Origin: Psychrobacter sp. JCM 18901
GTDB taxonomy: Bacteria > Pseudomonadota > Gammaproteobacteria > Pseudomonadales > Moraxellaceae
Length of the DNA stretch: 64,000 bases
NCBI RefSeq assembly: GCF_000586435.1
Contig: NZ_BAWH01000008.1
Location: 1-64,000, forward strand
Direction: 5' to 3'
The position numbers and the translations under genes are program-made. The notes below the pieces were generated by a model. The model had not been told where the DNA came from. It worked only from the letters and a program-made list of their open reading frames with translations, and ran no database searches. Positions 30,247 through 39,123 of the stretch are shown one piece after another; position 1 is the first letter of the stretch, and each line of letters starts with the position of its first letter.

Positions 30247-30863
30247 CTAGCCATTGACCAATTCATCGGTCGTTACCATCGCGGCAAATCTGTCTTGTAG
30301 TGCGGCCATGGCAGTATCATGCATGATTTCAGCGCTTATCGGATCTCTTGTAGCGCTAGGTAAGTCGCGAGTGGCACAGGCATCGTGACAGACAAAACTA
30401 TCGAAACCTAAATCAAATGCGGCGCGGACGCTTGAGCTGACGCACATATGACTCATAAAACCTGCAAAAATAATCTGCTTTTTTTCTGTTGCTGAGATCA
30501 ATGATTGTAATTGCGTATCATAAAAGGCATTCGGATGCTTTTTGGCAATTACTGTTTCGCCATCTTGCGGCTGCAACTGTTCGACTATCTCAACGTTAGC
30601 TGATAGAGGGTCAAAGACATTGCCATTCTCTGCACCATGATGGGTAATGTGGAAGATAGGTAGATCTTGCTGACGCGCTCTATCGAGTAGTAGGCGCGCA
30701 TTGGCGATAGCTTTTGCCCCAGCATCCCCTAAGGCATAGCGCCATCGACATATTCGTTTTGATAGTCGATAAGAACAAGCGCGCAATTTGACCAGTCAAG
30801 CGCATTGAATGTGCCGCCAGCGAGTTCGAGTAGGGTGGAGGGTGTAGAGGTCGTTTTATTCAT
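30247..30863 (-). CDS. isochorismatase-family cysteine hydrolase (frameshifted)
   Basis: About 205 residues of the isochorismatase-like/nicotinamidase-related fold. The catalytic triad is visible: Asp in LVLIDYQNEYV, Lys in VIAKKHPNAF and the nucleophile Cys in GFMSHMCVSSSVRAAFDLG. The substrate (isochorismate, nicotinamide, ureidoacrylate or other amide) cannot be told. A T is missing near 30730, which creates an early stop; repair gives GAMPLGDAGAKAI. It stands between pepA and lptF, which are direct neighbours in E. coli, so it is an insertion in a conserved junction. Confidence 0.82.
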
Positions 30864-31337
30864 TAGTATTATTCTCCGTTTGACGATATAAGTATATTTT
30901 TCTATCAGTCAGTCTAGCAATTAATAACAGAGATAAATGTTCGATGATACGAATGACAAACAAACCTTTCCAAAATAAATAAAGCAAAAACTTAACGCCA
31001 TAAATACTATCAATTCGATGCAATTTAAGGTTTTAGCAATTATTCATCCAATAATTGCTATATTTGTTACTTACTGTCAATAATGCGCTCTCAGCAAGGT
31101 GTAGGTAATGTTTTCAAACACATTTCACAGCAATTTTTGGGCAAAACATGCTAGCATTAGCGGTTATATCTGTCGCTTGTGTTTATTGAGTATGACTAAC
31201 CAGTCGCTTAGTAACGTTTACCGTTATTTGAGTATTTAGATGACCCATATCATGCTGATGATATGACGTCTACGACCTAAACATTCAATAAGCTCATCAT
31301 CAATCGCGCGCATACCAACCGTTTAAGAGTACCCATT
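30864..31337. other. divergent promoter region
   Basis: About 470 AT-rich bases between the hydrolase and lptF. No gene or RNA recognised; expected to carry the lptF promoter. Confidence 0.5.
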
Positions 31338-32675
31338 GTGATATTACGCCGCTACATGACACAACAAGTTGCCTCGACACTGCCTTAGTGTTGGGGTTTT
31401 TGGTAGTGATGATGCTCGGCGGTCGTTTGATACGCTACTTTGGCATCGCTGCTGAAGGTCGTTTGGACGTCAGCCTACTGTTTACGATCATTGGGTATAA
31501 CCTGCCGTATTTTTTTAGAGCTCATTTTACCGTTAGCATTCTTTATCGCTTTGATGCTGGTATTTGGTCGCTTATATGTCGATCAAGAAATGGCAGTGAT
31601 TAATGCTAGTGGCGTGTCTCGAGGTAAGCTTGCTCGATTGATGACACCATTAATATTGGCATTGTTCGTCGGCGAGGCGGCACTATCTGTCGTTGGTAAA
31701 CCTTGGGGTGTCCGCTCGTCTGAGGCTGTGTGGCAGCAGCAAGCATTGACCAGTGCGTTTGATTTGATCCGTCCGAACGAGTTTATCAGTAGCGGTAATT
31801 ATCATTTATATGTGGGTAGTCTCAGCGATGATAAGAAAAAAATTGCAAGATGTGATATTAATCCAATCTGAACCTGCGAAAAAAAGGTAGTGCTGCTGAA
31901 AGTGTTAATGCTACTGCCACTGCTACTGATATGAATAATACGATTGACAGTGAAACAGCCGAACAGATTGGCATCTCAGATATCCCTAAAGATATTATAA
32001 ATAGTGGTGCAAAGGACATCAGCAAAGACACGATCACGTTGGCTAAGCGTGCTGAGCAAGTAGATACTGGCAATAGCGGCGTGACTCAGTTGGATCTGTT
32101 TCAAGGACGTCGTTACGAAGTTGGCGCAGGCAGTCTGAAATATAATCAAGTCGCTTTTGATCGTTATCGCATCACCTTGACTGAATCTTCACAGGAAGTT
32201 ATCACCGAAGACAATATTGAAACGCAAAAGATTGGACCATTGTGGCAAGCTGCCACGAGTAGCTCACCATCAGGTACGAATAGTGCAATGCGTGCTGCAC
32301 AAGGTGAGCTTGGCTATCGTTTGGCGCTACCATGCTGATGATTATCGCGCCTATGTTGGCCGTACCACTGGCGCAAGTGCGTCCGCGTCAAGGACGTTGG
32401 CTACGCTTGTTTCCTTCTATCTTATTATTTGTCAGCTGTGTATTAGGTATCATCTCGCTAAAAAAAATGCAGTGAGCAAAGACAGCATCAGTGTATGGGC
32501 GTATGCATGGCTCATCTTAGGATTTATGGCATTGGCGCTTTATATGAATTGGGGTAGCCGTGTGCAACATCGATTGCGCTTTCGCAAACAAGAAAATAGA
32601 CTAGCCGCTGCCGCAACTGGTTCAGTTAGCGACATAGACAATCAGAACAACAGCTCACAAGGAGGGCAGTTTTAA
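31338..32675 (+). CDS. lptF: LPS export permease LptF (six frameshifts)
   Basis: Permease half of LptB2FG, which extracts lipopolysaccharide from the inner membrane. N-terminal helices MILRRYMTQQVAS, GFLVVMMLGGRLIRYF, the loop YLPYFLELILPLAFFIALML, conserved MAVINASGVSRGKL, a large periplasmic domain with LDLFQGRRYEVGAG, and the C-terminal helices LMIIAPMLAVPLAQVRPRQGR. Breaks: missing base near 31386; runs 31510-31516, 31836-31842 and 31879-31885 (seven for six); missing G near 32335; run 32460-32467. GTG 31338 start. The periplasmic domain has an extra acidic Ala/Thr/Asp-rich loop. Stop overlaps the lptG ATG by one base. Confidence 0.88.
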
Positions 32676-33883
32676 TGCGCTCTTTATTTGCTAAGTCAGC
32701 CAAGTCTAATCAATTGGCTAAAAAACCTGCCAATCTAAAAGTCCTCAGTCGCTATGTCAAACTCAACGCTCTATTGGCTATTATCGCTGCCGTCATTGGT
32801 TTATGGGCCTTGCAGCTGATTTTCTCTTACTTATCAGAGCTTGACTCGTTAGATGATAATTACACCATGGGCGAGGCGCTCAAATATATCTTTTATCGTT
32901 CGCCATACTTTTTAGAGCAGTTTATCCCAACAGGTGCGCTACTGGGTGCTGTGATAGGGTTGGGCTTACTGGCCAACAAAAGCGAGCTGGTCGTTATGCG
33001 CGCGGCTGGGGTCAGTATCTATCGCATCGTCGGCTGGGTATTGCAGCCTGCTTTGATATTTGTGCTATTGGCCTTGGCTATCAATCAATTTGTTTTACCA
33101 TCTTCTAATCAATTGGCAAAACAGATTAACGATGAAGAAAGCGCCTCGCTAGTTACCTCGGTACGCGGATACTGGACAATTCAGCCACGATTTGATAGTG
33201 AAGAAGATGGTAGCGCGTCACCTGATGGTAGCGATATTTTATATATTGATTATGCTGATGTCGCAGGTAATATTGGCGAAATTAAGCGCTGGCATTTGGA
33301 TAACGATGGTAACTTGCAAACTGCTGTCCATGCGGAAGGTGGGAAGTATACTGGCCGTGAACCAATCGATGTGAACAGTGAAAAGCCAAGCGAGCAGTAT
33401 CGTTACGAGTGGCAGCTAGACGATATGGTTAAGCTTTCTATCAATCAGGGCTTCGAGAGTAGCCAAGCCGTTTCACTATCAGATACGCTAAGTCTGCCCT
33501 TTGCCCCAGAGTCTGTGTATCTGCTAACGCGTAAGGCAGAGGATTTGTCATTGACGCAGCTGTATGAGCATCGTACGTTTATGCGTCAACAGGGCAGTCG
33601 TTCGTTAGATCATGAGGTTGCCTTTTGGCAAAAGCTACTATCACCATTATCGATATTGTCGTTAGTGATTGTCGCTTGCTCGTTTGTCTTTGGTTCGCTA
33701 CGGACGCACAGCTTAGGCTTGCGTATCGTCGTGGCGTTGTTGTTTGGTCTACTATTTAGCTATATACAAGACTTAGTTGGTTTTGTATCGCTAGCCACAG
33801 GCTTTTCACCAATGCTCATGGTGCTATTACCGATTATTGGCAGCGCGCTATTAGGCGGATATCTAATAAAACGCCAGATGTAA
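32675..33883 (+). CDS. lptG: LPS export permease LptG
   Basis: Second permease subunit of the LptB2FGC machine. 402 residues, intact. Membrane helices at both ends (LLAIIAAVIGLWALQLIFSYL near the start; ILSLVIVACSFVFGSL and VVALLFGLLFSYIQDLVG near the end) flank a periplasmic jellyroll. FLEQFIPTGALLGAVIGLG and ELVVMRAAGVSIYRI are the conserved coupling region. Overlaps lptF as TAATG, with AAGGAGGGCAG ahead of the ATG, so the two are translationally coupled. Confidence 0.93.
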   Translation: MRSLFAKSAKSNQLAKKPANLKVLSRYVKLNALLAIIAAVIGLWALQLIFSYLSELDSLDDNYTMGEALKYIFYRSPYFLEQFIPTGALLGAVIGLGLLANKSELVVMRAAGVSIYRIVGWVLQPALIFVLLALAINQFVLPSSNQLAKQINDEESASLVTSVRGYWTIQPRFDSEEDGSASPDGSDILYIDYADVAGNIGEIKRWHLDNDGNLQTAVHAEGGKYTGREPIDVNSEKPSEQYRYEWQLDDMVKLSINQGFESSQAVSLSDTLSLPFAPESVYLLTRKAEDLSLTQLYEHRTFMRQQGSRSLDHEVAFWQKLLSPLSILSLVIVACSFVFGSLRTHSLGLRIVVALLFGLLFSYIQDLVGFVSLATGFSPMLMVLLPIIGSALLGGYLIKRQM

Positions 33884-33904
33884 AAAGACAATTGGCCATA
33901 CAAA

Positions 33905-33943
33905 ATAAAAAGCACGCTAAAATTAATTTAGCGTGCTTTTTTA
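33905..33943. terminator. bidirectional terminator
   Basis: AAAAAGCACGCTAA-AATTAAT-TTAGCGTGCTTTTTT between convergent lptG and the methyltransferase gene. Confidence 0.92.
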
Positions 33944-34003
33944 TGTCGATTTCAATTTAAGCTTCAGTTTAAATGGCCGAAACTCAATCATGGAAAGCTA
34001 AAA

Positions 34004-34615
34004 CTAGTCTTTGGTCGCCATCGTAATCGTATAGGTTTTACCTTGTTTGATTTTATCGCTATTACCAAACACTTCGGTAAACGAGCGTTTCACAAATTGG
34101 CGCAGACCATTGATGGTGACGACATAAAAACGGCCACCTTTACGCATGCGTGCATAAGCATCGAGGAAGTATAAGTAATGCTGCTCTTTACCGACTTTGG
34201 CTGGCAAGTTTGACATCACAAGGCTAAAGTCTTTGTCTTTTGCCACATGATTAAAGCCATTTGATAAATGTACATCAACATTGTTTAGACCATTTTTTTC
34301 ACAGTTACGGCGTGCATATTCTACTGCCATAAAGTCTTTATCAATCAGTGTATGCTGACCATTTGGACATTCACGTGCTGCCGTCATACCAAGTACACCA
34401 TAACCACAGCCTAAATCGATCGAATCATCATCTTGCTCAAAATCCACATAATCAAGAAGCATCAAGCTACCGTCATCGAGCTTTTGCGGTGAAAAAAATA
34501 CCCCACGTGGTCGCAAAATCAAACGGCTTACCCAGCACTTCTTGGCGAAAATTGATATCTTCGCGCCAGTGTTCGGCGTTTTTTTTAATAGGTCAGCAGG
34601 TGGTCTATGGTTCAT
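34004..34615 (-). CDS. RsmC-like small-domain methyltransferase (local frame error)
   Basis: 203-residue SAM-dependent methyltransferase with the MTS domain of RsmC/RlmG-type rRNA guanine N2 methylases: SAM loop IDLGCGYGVLGM, and MSNLPAK, the NPP(F/Y)-like catalytic loop in which NLPA replaces NPPF. Single-domain, unlike two-domain RsmC. The frame is open, but residues about 14-41 are misread: run 34579-34586 is one base short and run 34492-34498 one too long. Correction gives KNAEHWREDINFRQEVLGKP and FDFATTWGIFSPQKLDDG, the family text. Target nucleotide unknown. Confidence 0.8.
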   Translation of the reverse strand: MNHRPPADLLKKTPNTGAKISIFAKKCWVSRLILRPRGVFFSPQKLDDGSLMLLDYVDFEQDDDSIDLGCGYGVLGMTAARECPNGQHTLIDKDFMAVEYARRNCEKNGLNNVDVHLSNGFNHVAKDKDFSLVMSNLPAKVGKEQHYLYFLDAYARMRKGGRFYVVTINGLRQFVKRSFTEVFGNSDKIKQGKTYTITMATKD

Positions 34616-34859
34616 GGGATTCTCGGATAATAGATAGGAAAAAGGTAGTGCGCAGCCCAGTTAGGCAGCGTGTATATCATGACGCACTTTAATAAGAGTA
34701 TTGTAACGAGAAAAGGGTAGGTTTGCAGCTATCTATTTCTAGAACTGCATTTTGCTATATCGCAAAAAACTTTTAAGAAAAAAAATGTTAGAGACATTAG
34801 ATAAGAGGTAACGCTTAATATAGAATCAAATTTAACCTGATAGTTGCTAAGTATTATTT

Positions 34860-35304
34860 ATGCCAGACATTACATTCGTATCTAAAGTAGACTTCTGGCT
34901 CGCACTGTTACTTTGGAGTTTGAGTTTATTTACTGTGTCTGTTCCATTATGGCAGTGGAAGCGAGGTGCTCACAAATCCCTCATACAAACCATATTAATG
35001 ACGGTTATTCTCATACCTTTTGCAGCACTAATGCTTATCCCTTTTTTTCGGTACTCAGTACATATTAACGAATGACCAGCTACAAGTAGATAGTGGGTTT
35101 TCTGTTCAAAAAATTGAGATTACAGATATCATCTATATTACGCCGACTCGAAGTATGAGTTCTGCGCCAGCACTATCACTGGATAGGATTAAAATAGTAT
35201 ATAAAAATGAAGAAATACTAATCTCACCAAAAGACAAGTTACGTTTTTATCGGGAGATACAGGCACGTAATCCAAGTATAGCGATAGATGAAGCAGGCGA
35301 ATAG
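34860..35304 (+). CDS. PH-domain (YokE/bPH-type) membrane protein (frameshifted)
   Basis: About 147 residues: two membrane helices (FWLALLLWSLSLFTVSVPL and MTVILIPFAALMLIPF) followed by a small bacterial PH-like domain: YILTNDQLQVDSGFSV, ITDIIYITPTRSMSSAPALS, LDRIKIVYKNEEILISP. This pattern (threonine-arginine then SxAxSLDRI, then ILISPKDK) is typical of bacterial PH domain 4. The T run 35042-35048 is seven for six and hides the second half. Function unknown; orientation alone against its neighbours. Confidence 0.75.
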
Positions 35305-35367
35305 AATAGCATTATAGTTAGCCGCGTTGAGCCATATATCGTTCCTGATAGTGAATTTCTCTTGAAA

Positions 35368-35697
35368 TTATTTCCTCAAACTCTTATTTAATAAGTGATC
35401 AAATATAAATGGTCCGAATGGCAAAAACGAGCCGAGCACACCAGCAGGTAGCGCCCAAAGCGGCATTTTTATTCTGCTCGCGGTGATGATTAATACCATG
35501 ACATAAGCAACGAATAATACCCCATGCACTGGACCGACATAGCTTACCGCTTCTGGAATATCGAACATATATTTGAGTGGCATCGCGATACCAAGTAACA
35601 ATAAAAAAGAAGTGCCTTCTAAATAACCCATGATAGTAAGATTTCGGAGTGCAGAGTTTTGACTCTTTGTTAAGGCAGACGGTTGAGCTTGCGACAC
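35368..35697 (-). CDS. DUF3817 family membrane protein
   Basis: 109-residue integral membrane protein with three helices. Typical DUF3817 features: LEGTSFLLLLGIAMPLKYMF near the N-terminus, VGPVHGVLFVAYVM (conserved Gly-x-x-His-Gly) and GSFLPFGPFIFD near the C-terminus. Intact. Family function unknown. Ribosome site weak (AAAAGGAATAT before the GTG/ATG region). Stands downstream of xerD's direction but with separate orientation pattern, so probably its own unit. Confidence 0.85.
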   Translation of the reverse strand: MSQAQPSALTKSQNSALRNLTIMGYLEGTSFLLLLGIAMPLKYMFDIPEAVSYVGPVHGVLFVAYVMVLIITASRIKMPLWALPAGVLGSFLPFGPFIFDHLLNKSLRK

Positions 35698-35766
35698 AAT
35701 ATATTCCTTTTACAATCATCAATAAATATTAGATTTCAATGCTGCCCATATGACAATATGGCAAGG

Positions 35767-36687
35767 CTACCCACGTGGATGATGCTCCGCATGCAATTTC
35801 TGCAATCTCGCTGTTGCAACATGAGTATAGATTTGCGTGGTGGATAAATCGCTATGTCCTAGCAATAATTGCACACTACGCAAGTCTGCACCATGATTGA
35901 GCAAATGTGTGGCAAAGGCGTGACGTAGCGTATGCGGGGATAACTCTTTATCGATACTGGCAACTTTGGCGTACTTCTTAAGTAGATACCAAAAGTTCTG
36001 CCGCGTCATATAACCACCTTGCGCCGTCAAAAATACCGCTTGGCAATTGCCCGATTTTAAATGAGCAATCAAGTCGCCACGCCCATGAGACAGATAATCT
36101 TCCAATGCATCCGCTGCATATTCGCCGAGGGGCACCAGTCGCGTTTTATTCCCTTTCCCCGTGATTTGTAGCCAACCTGAGTTTAGATTCACTTGCTCTA
36201 ATGAGAGGTTAATCAACTCACTCACCCGCAGACCGCAGGCGTATAAAACTTCTAGCATGGCTTTATCACGCAGTCCAAGTGCCGTGCTGGTATCAGGTGC
36301 GGCAAGTAGATTATCGACATCCGCCTCGGCTAAGTCTTTTGGTAACGGTCGTCCGAGTTTTGGGCTTTTGATACGTTCACAAGGATTGTCTTCACGCAGA
36401 TTACTGGCAATCATCCATAGATAAAACTGGCGCAAGCTTGAGAGCATGCGTGCTTGTGTACGTGGGGTTTTGCCATCTTGAGCAAGGAGCGACAGACAAT
36501 GCAGCACATCATTAGGCTGCCAGCGTGTCAGGGCGATAGGATTGGTCAGCTCACAAGAGCGCAGGTCACGGACGTACGCATTACGAGTACGCGTCGCTAG
36601 ACCGCGCGCCAGCATGGCTTGACGAAATTCAGTCATATAAGCTGGCTCATCATCGACCGCCAATGCTTTAGGCTGTCGTTGTTGCAC
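35767..36687 (-). CDS. xerD: site-specific tyrosine recombinase XerD
   Basis: With XerC it resolves chromosome dimers at dif under FtsK control. 306 residues. N-terminal core-binding domain (FRQAMLARGLATRTRNAYVRDL), catalytic domain with Arg in YACGLRVSEL, Lys in ITGKGNKTRLVPLG, His-x-x-Arg in SPHTLRHAFATHLL, and GHSDLSTTQIYTHVA with the nucleophile Tyr. GKGNKTRLVPLG favours XerD over XerC. The start at GTG 36687 is uncertain; the upstream in-frame codons lack ATG and a TGA closes the frame shortly before. Intact. Confidence 0.9.
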   Translation of the reverse strand: MQQRQPKALAVDDEPAYMTEFRQAMLARGLATRTRNAYVRDLRSCELTNPIALTRWQPNDVLHCLSLLAQDGKTPRTQARMLSSLRQFYLWMIASNLREDNPCERIKSPKLGRPLPKDLAEADVDNLLAAPDTSTALGLRDKAMLEVLYACGLRVSELINLSLEQVNLNSGWLQITGKGNKTRLVPLGEYAADALEDYLSHGRGDLIAHLKSGNCQAVFLTAQGGYMTRQNFWYLLKKYAKVASIDKELSPHTLRHAFATHLLNHGADLRSVQLLLGHSDLSTTQIYTHVATARLQKLHAEHHPRG

Positions 36688-36770
36688 GGCACGATCACGC
36701 TCATAGGATGATACTCAGGTAGGGGTTAAGTTAGCAATAACAGACAGTTATTAAAATAATGCCAAACTTA

Positions 36771-37102
36771 TCATGCCATTTTTTTCTTAACCAGATAGCG
36801 ATATAGCGTTACGCTTGCAGGCGTATCCTCATCGCTATCGATGGTAATTTCATCAGGATCAGCGTCTAAGCTCACGTTCTCAGCCAGTGTTTCTTGGCCT
36901 ACTAGTTCATGACCTAAATGACGACAGAAATTTGGAATATCGCGCGTGGTAGCCGGATCTGTCGCCAATATTTCAATCACTTCACCGCCATCTGCTTTGC
37001 GAATGACGCGGTGTAGCATCATGACGGGTTCAGGACAAATGAGCCTTGAGTATCTAAGTGATGGTGGATAAGCGTGTCTGGTATCGAAGTGGTCATAGTC
37101 AT
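36771..37102 (-). CDS. tusA: sulfur carrier protein TusA (frameshifted)
   Basis: Small sulfur-transfer protein that accepts persulfide sulfur for tRNA thiolation and molybdenum cofactor work. About 110 residues. The catalytic Cys motif LICPEPVMMLHRVIRK appears once a base missing near 37041 is restored; the remainder VIEILATDPATTRDIPNFCRHL is typical of the family. A longer acidic C-terminal extension (DADPDEITIDSDEDTP) is unusual, as many TusA proteins are about 80 residues. Starts possible at 37102 or 37096. xerD lies downstream. Confidence 0.87.
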
Positions 37103-37179
37103 TATCGTAAAGCTAAATAAGTGAATTTGAGGGTAAGTAGTTTGCTTAAGTGCTTATCATGGCGTACTTTGTAGATCGT

Positions 37180-37675
37180 CTATGCTTTAGTACTTTCAGC
37201 CTCTTCGTCGGCATCAGGCGTATCAGCTACTTCTAAAAAGTTAAAAAAACCGCTTAAAACTTACTTTAAATAAAAATGCCACACCTAGCCAACAAGATAG
37301 TCCCAACCATGCAGTATCGGCAAAAATTAATCCACCAACCAATATAATAGTCGATACGCCAATACTCATGGCAATCATCGACGGTTGGTTTAAGCGATAA
37401 CGATAAACGACCAATGCATCATAAATAGTAATGGGTATCGTGAGGGCTACCAGGGCGTAGGGCAAATTGTAAAATAACTGATAAAGCAGCTGGTTGTCAT
37501 GGAAAGCTTTGATACTAGCAATCGTGCCAAAGACCACAAATGCAAAAATAGCCGCATAAATGAGATAAATCGCTATTTGGTTGGCACGTTGGGCGCCTTT
37601 AATACGGGCAATAGCAAGTGGAGCAAAACCATGCTGTGACTTATGTTGCGAGGGTTGGTCTGAGACAGTGGTCAT
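37180..37675 (-). CDS. hypothetical four-helix membrane protein (frameshifted)
   Basis: About 164 residues, not a family I can name. A soluble N-terminus (PSQHKSQHGFAPLAIARIKG) leads to four predicted membrane helices: IAIYLIYAAIFAFVVFGTI, a second in LPYALVALTIPITIYDAL, a third IAMSIGVSTIILVGGLIF and a fourth in WLGLSCWLGVAFLF. The A run 37243-37249 is seven for six; repair adds an acidic tail (NFLEVADTPDADEEAEST) and a stop at 37180. Lies between tusA and ruvX on the same strand. No motif suggests a function. Confidence 0.6.
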
Positions 37676-37761
37676 AGTAATCAGTCATTTATCCGTTAAG
37701 AGGTACGATGTATCGAAGTGACATTATAGCCGCACACGTGTCTTTTACCTATTTGGCTGCT

Positions 37762-38344
37762 TTATTCTGCTTTGATTGCATCGATAGCGATACTGCTATT
37801 AGGATCAGCAAAATAGGTCGACATTAGGATACAAGCGGAGATATCATCGATTGGGTCGCGTTCGTTTTTGATCCAACCGTTATCCCATGCGATTTCTCTT
37901 GCTTCGATTGAAGTCAGACGCTCATCACACAGTGATACGGTCACTGGCAAATGTTGCTCCATTACTCTATGGGCCAGACGACGAGCGAATTTGTGCGCTC
38001 GTTTTGAAAGCATAGAGCTAGTGCCATCCATATTAAGCGGTAGACCAACCACGACTTGCGCCACGCCCCAGACTTTGATGATACCAATTAAGTTGTCCCA
38101 ATCTGGCTGACCGTTATTCATTGCCAAAATGTCAAAGGCACGCGCCGTCTGCGTAATGGTATTACCGAGCGCCATACCCATTTTTTTTGACGCCGTAGTC
38201 TAGCGCCAAGATAAGATGCGGCTTTACTTCTGGCTCAATAGTTTCAGCAATGATATTGCTATCGTTATCGAGAGTATCAAGACCAATATCACTGTCATTA
38301 TCTATAGCGTCTGTGCTATTAGCCGTAAAAGTGCTAGCTACCAT
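37762..38344 (-). CDS. ruvX: Holliday-junction resolvase-like RuvX/YqgF (frameshifted)
   Basis: RNase H-fold protein implicated in 16S rRNA 5' end processing and possibly Holliday-junction resolution. Core signature LILALDYGVKKMGMALGN with the catalytic Asp, VVGLPLNMDGTSS, and CDERLTSIEA with the Glu. The T run at 38181-38188 is eight where seven is needed. The first roughly 40 residues are an acidic Asn/Asp/Thr-rich extension (TDAIDNDSDIGLDTLDND) not usual for the family. ruvX follows yqgE, the usual order (yqgE-yqgF). Confidence 0.88.
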
Positions 38345-38394
38345 AGTAACGGGTGTCCTTTATGTCTTTATCTAAATTCGCAGAGCGTATGATA

Positions 38395-38958
38395 TTACGC
38401 ATGACCTATGTCACTACTAAGATAGTCGAAATTGACTCCGATTTTGTCGGCTGCAATTTGCCAGCGTTCTTCAAACGGTGTATCAAATAATAAATTCAGA
38501 TCGGCAGGGCAGACTAACCAATCACCATTACTCAGCTCTTGGTCTAGCTGTTTTTTGCCCCAACTGGCATGACCTAGGCATAGCTGATAATGACCGACGC
38601 CTTGCCCTGCGGCAATACGCTTCAGAATATCTTGGCTAGTTGTGATGCAAACGTTCTCTGAAATAGCAAAAGAAGACGCCCATTCCGGCTGACCAGTATG
38701 CAGCACAAAGCCGACCTCAGGATACATAGGGCCGCCCTCTAATGCCACATCTTCCATCACCTGCGGATTGGTCACTTCAATGTCTAAATCTTCTAGCAGC
38801 TTACCTACGCGAGATTGCTCAAGCGGACGATTGACCATCAGACCTAGGGCGCCGTGCTTGTCATGACGGCAAATATATATAAGTGCCTGCTCAAACCTTG
38901 GGTCTGACAGCTCTGGTGCTGCAATCAAAAAATGATGGGTCAAATTGGTTTTAGACAT
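38395..38958 (-). CDS. yqgE: YqgE/AlgH (UPF0301) family protein
   Basis: 187-residue UPF0301 protein, intact. Conserved segments: [51 protein letters not shown] and [15 protein letters not shown]. The family is widespread and usually sits beside ruvX, as here; AlgH in Pseudomonas affects alginate, but the biochemical activity is unknown. The ATG follows a spacer with TTATTTCT and no strong ribosome site. 51 bases separate it from ruvX. Confidence 0.93.
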   Translation of the reverse strand: MSKTNLTHHFLIAAPELSDPRFEQALIYICRHDKHGALGLMVNRPLEQSRVGKLLEDLDIEVTNPQVMEDVALEGGPMYPEVGFVLHTGQPEWASSFAISENVCITTSQDILKRIAAGQGVGHYQLCLGHASWGKKQLDQELSNGDWLVCPADLNLLFDTPFEERWQIAADKIGVNFDYLSSDIGHA

Positions 38959-39123
38959 AGAAATAAATGCAACCTAATAATAAGGGTGAAAGACTACTAT
39001 ATGGTGATAATCAACAGAAAAGCAAGATTCGCACTAATTGCTACTGACCATCATACAGACTCAGATAACCATCCGTTTGATGAAACGAACGGTTATTTAA
39101 CGTTAGATAGGTCAGGTAGAGCG

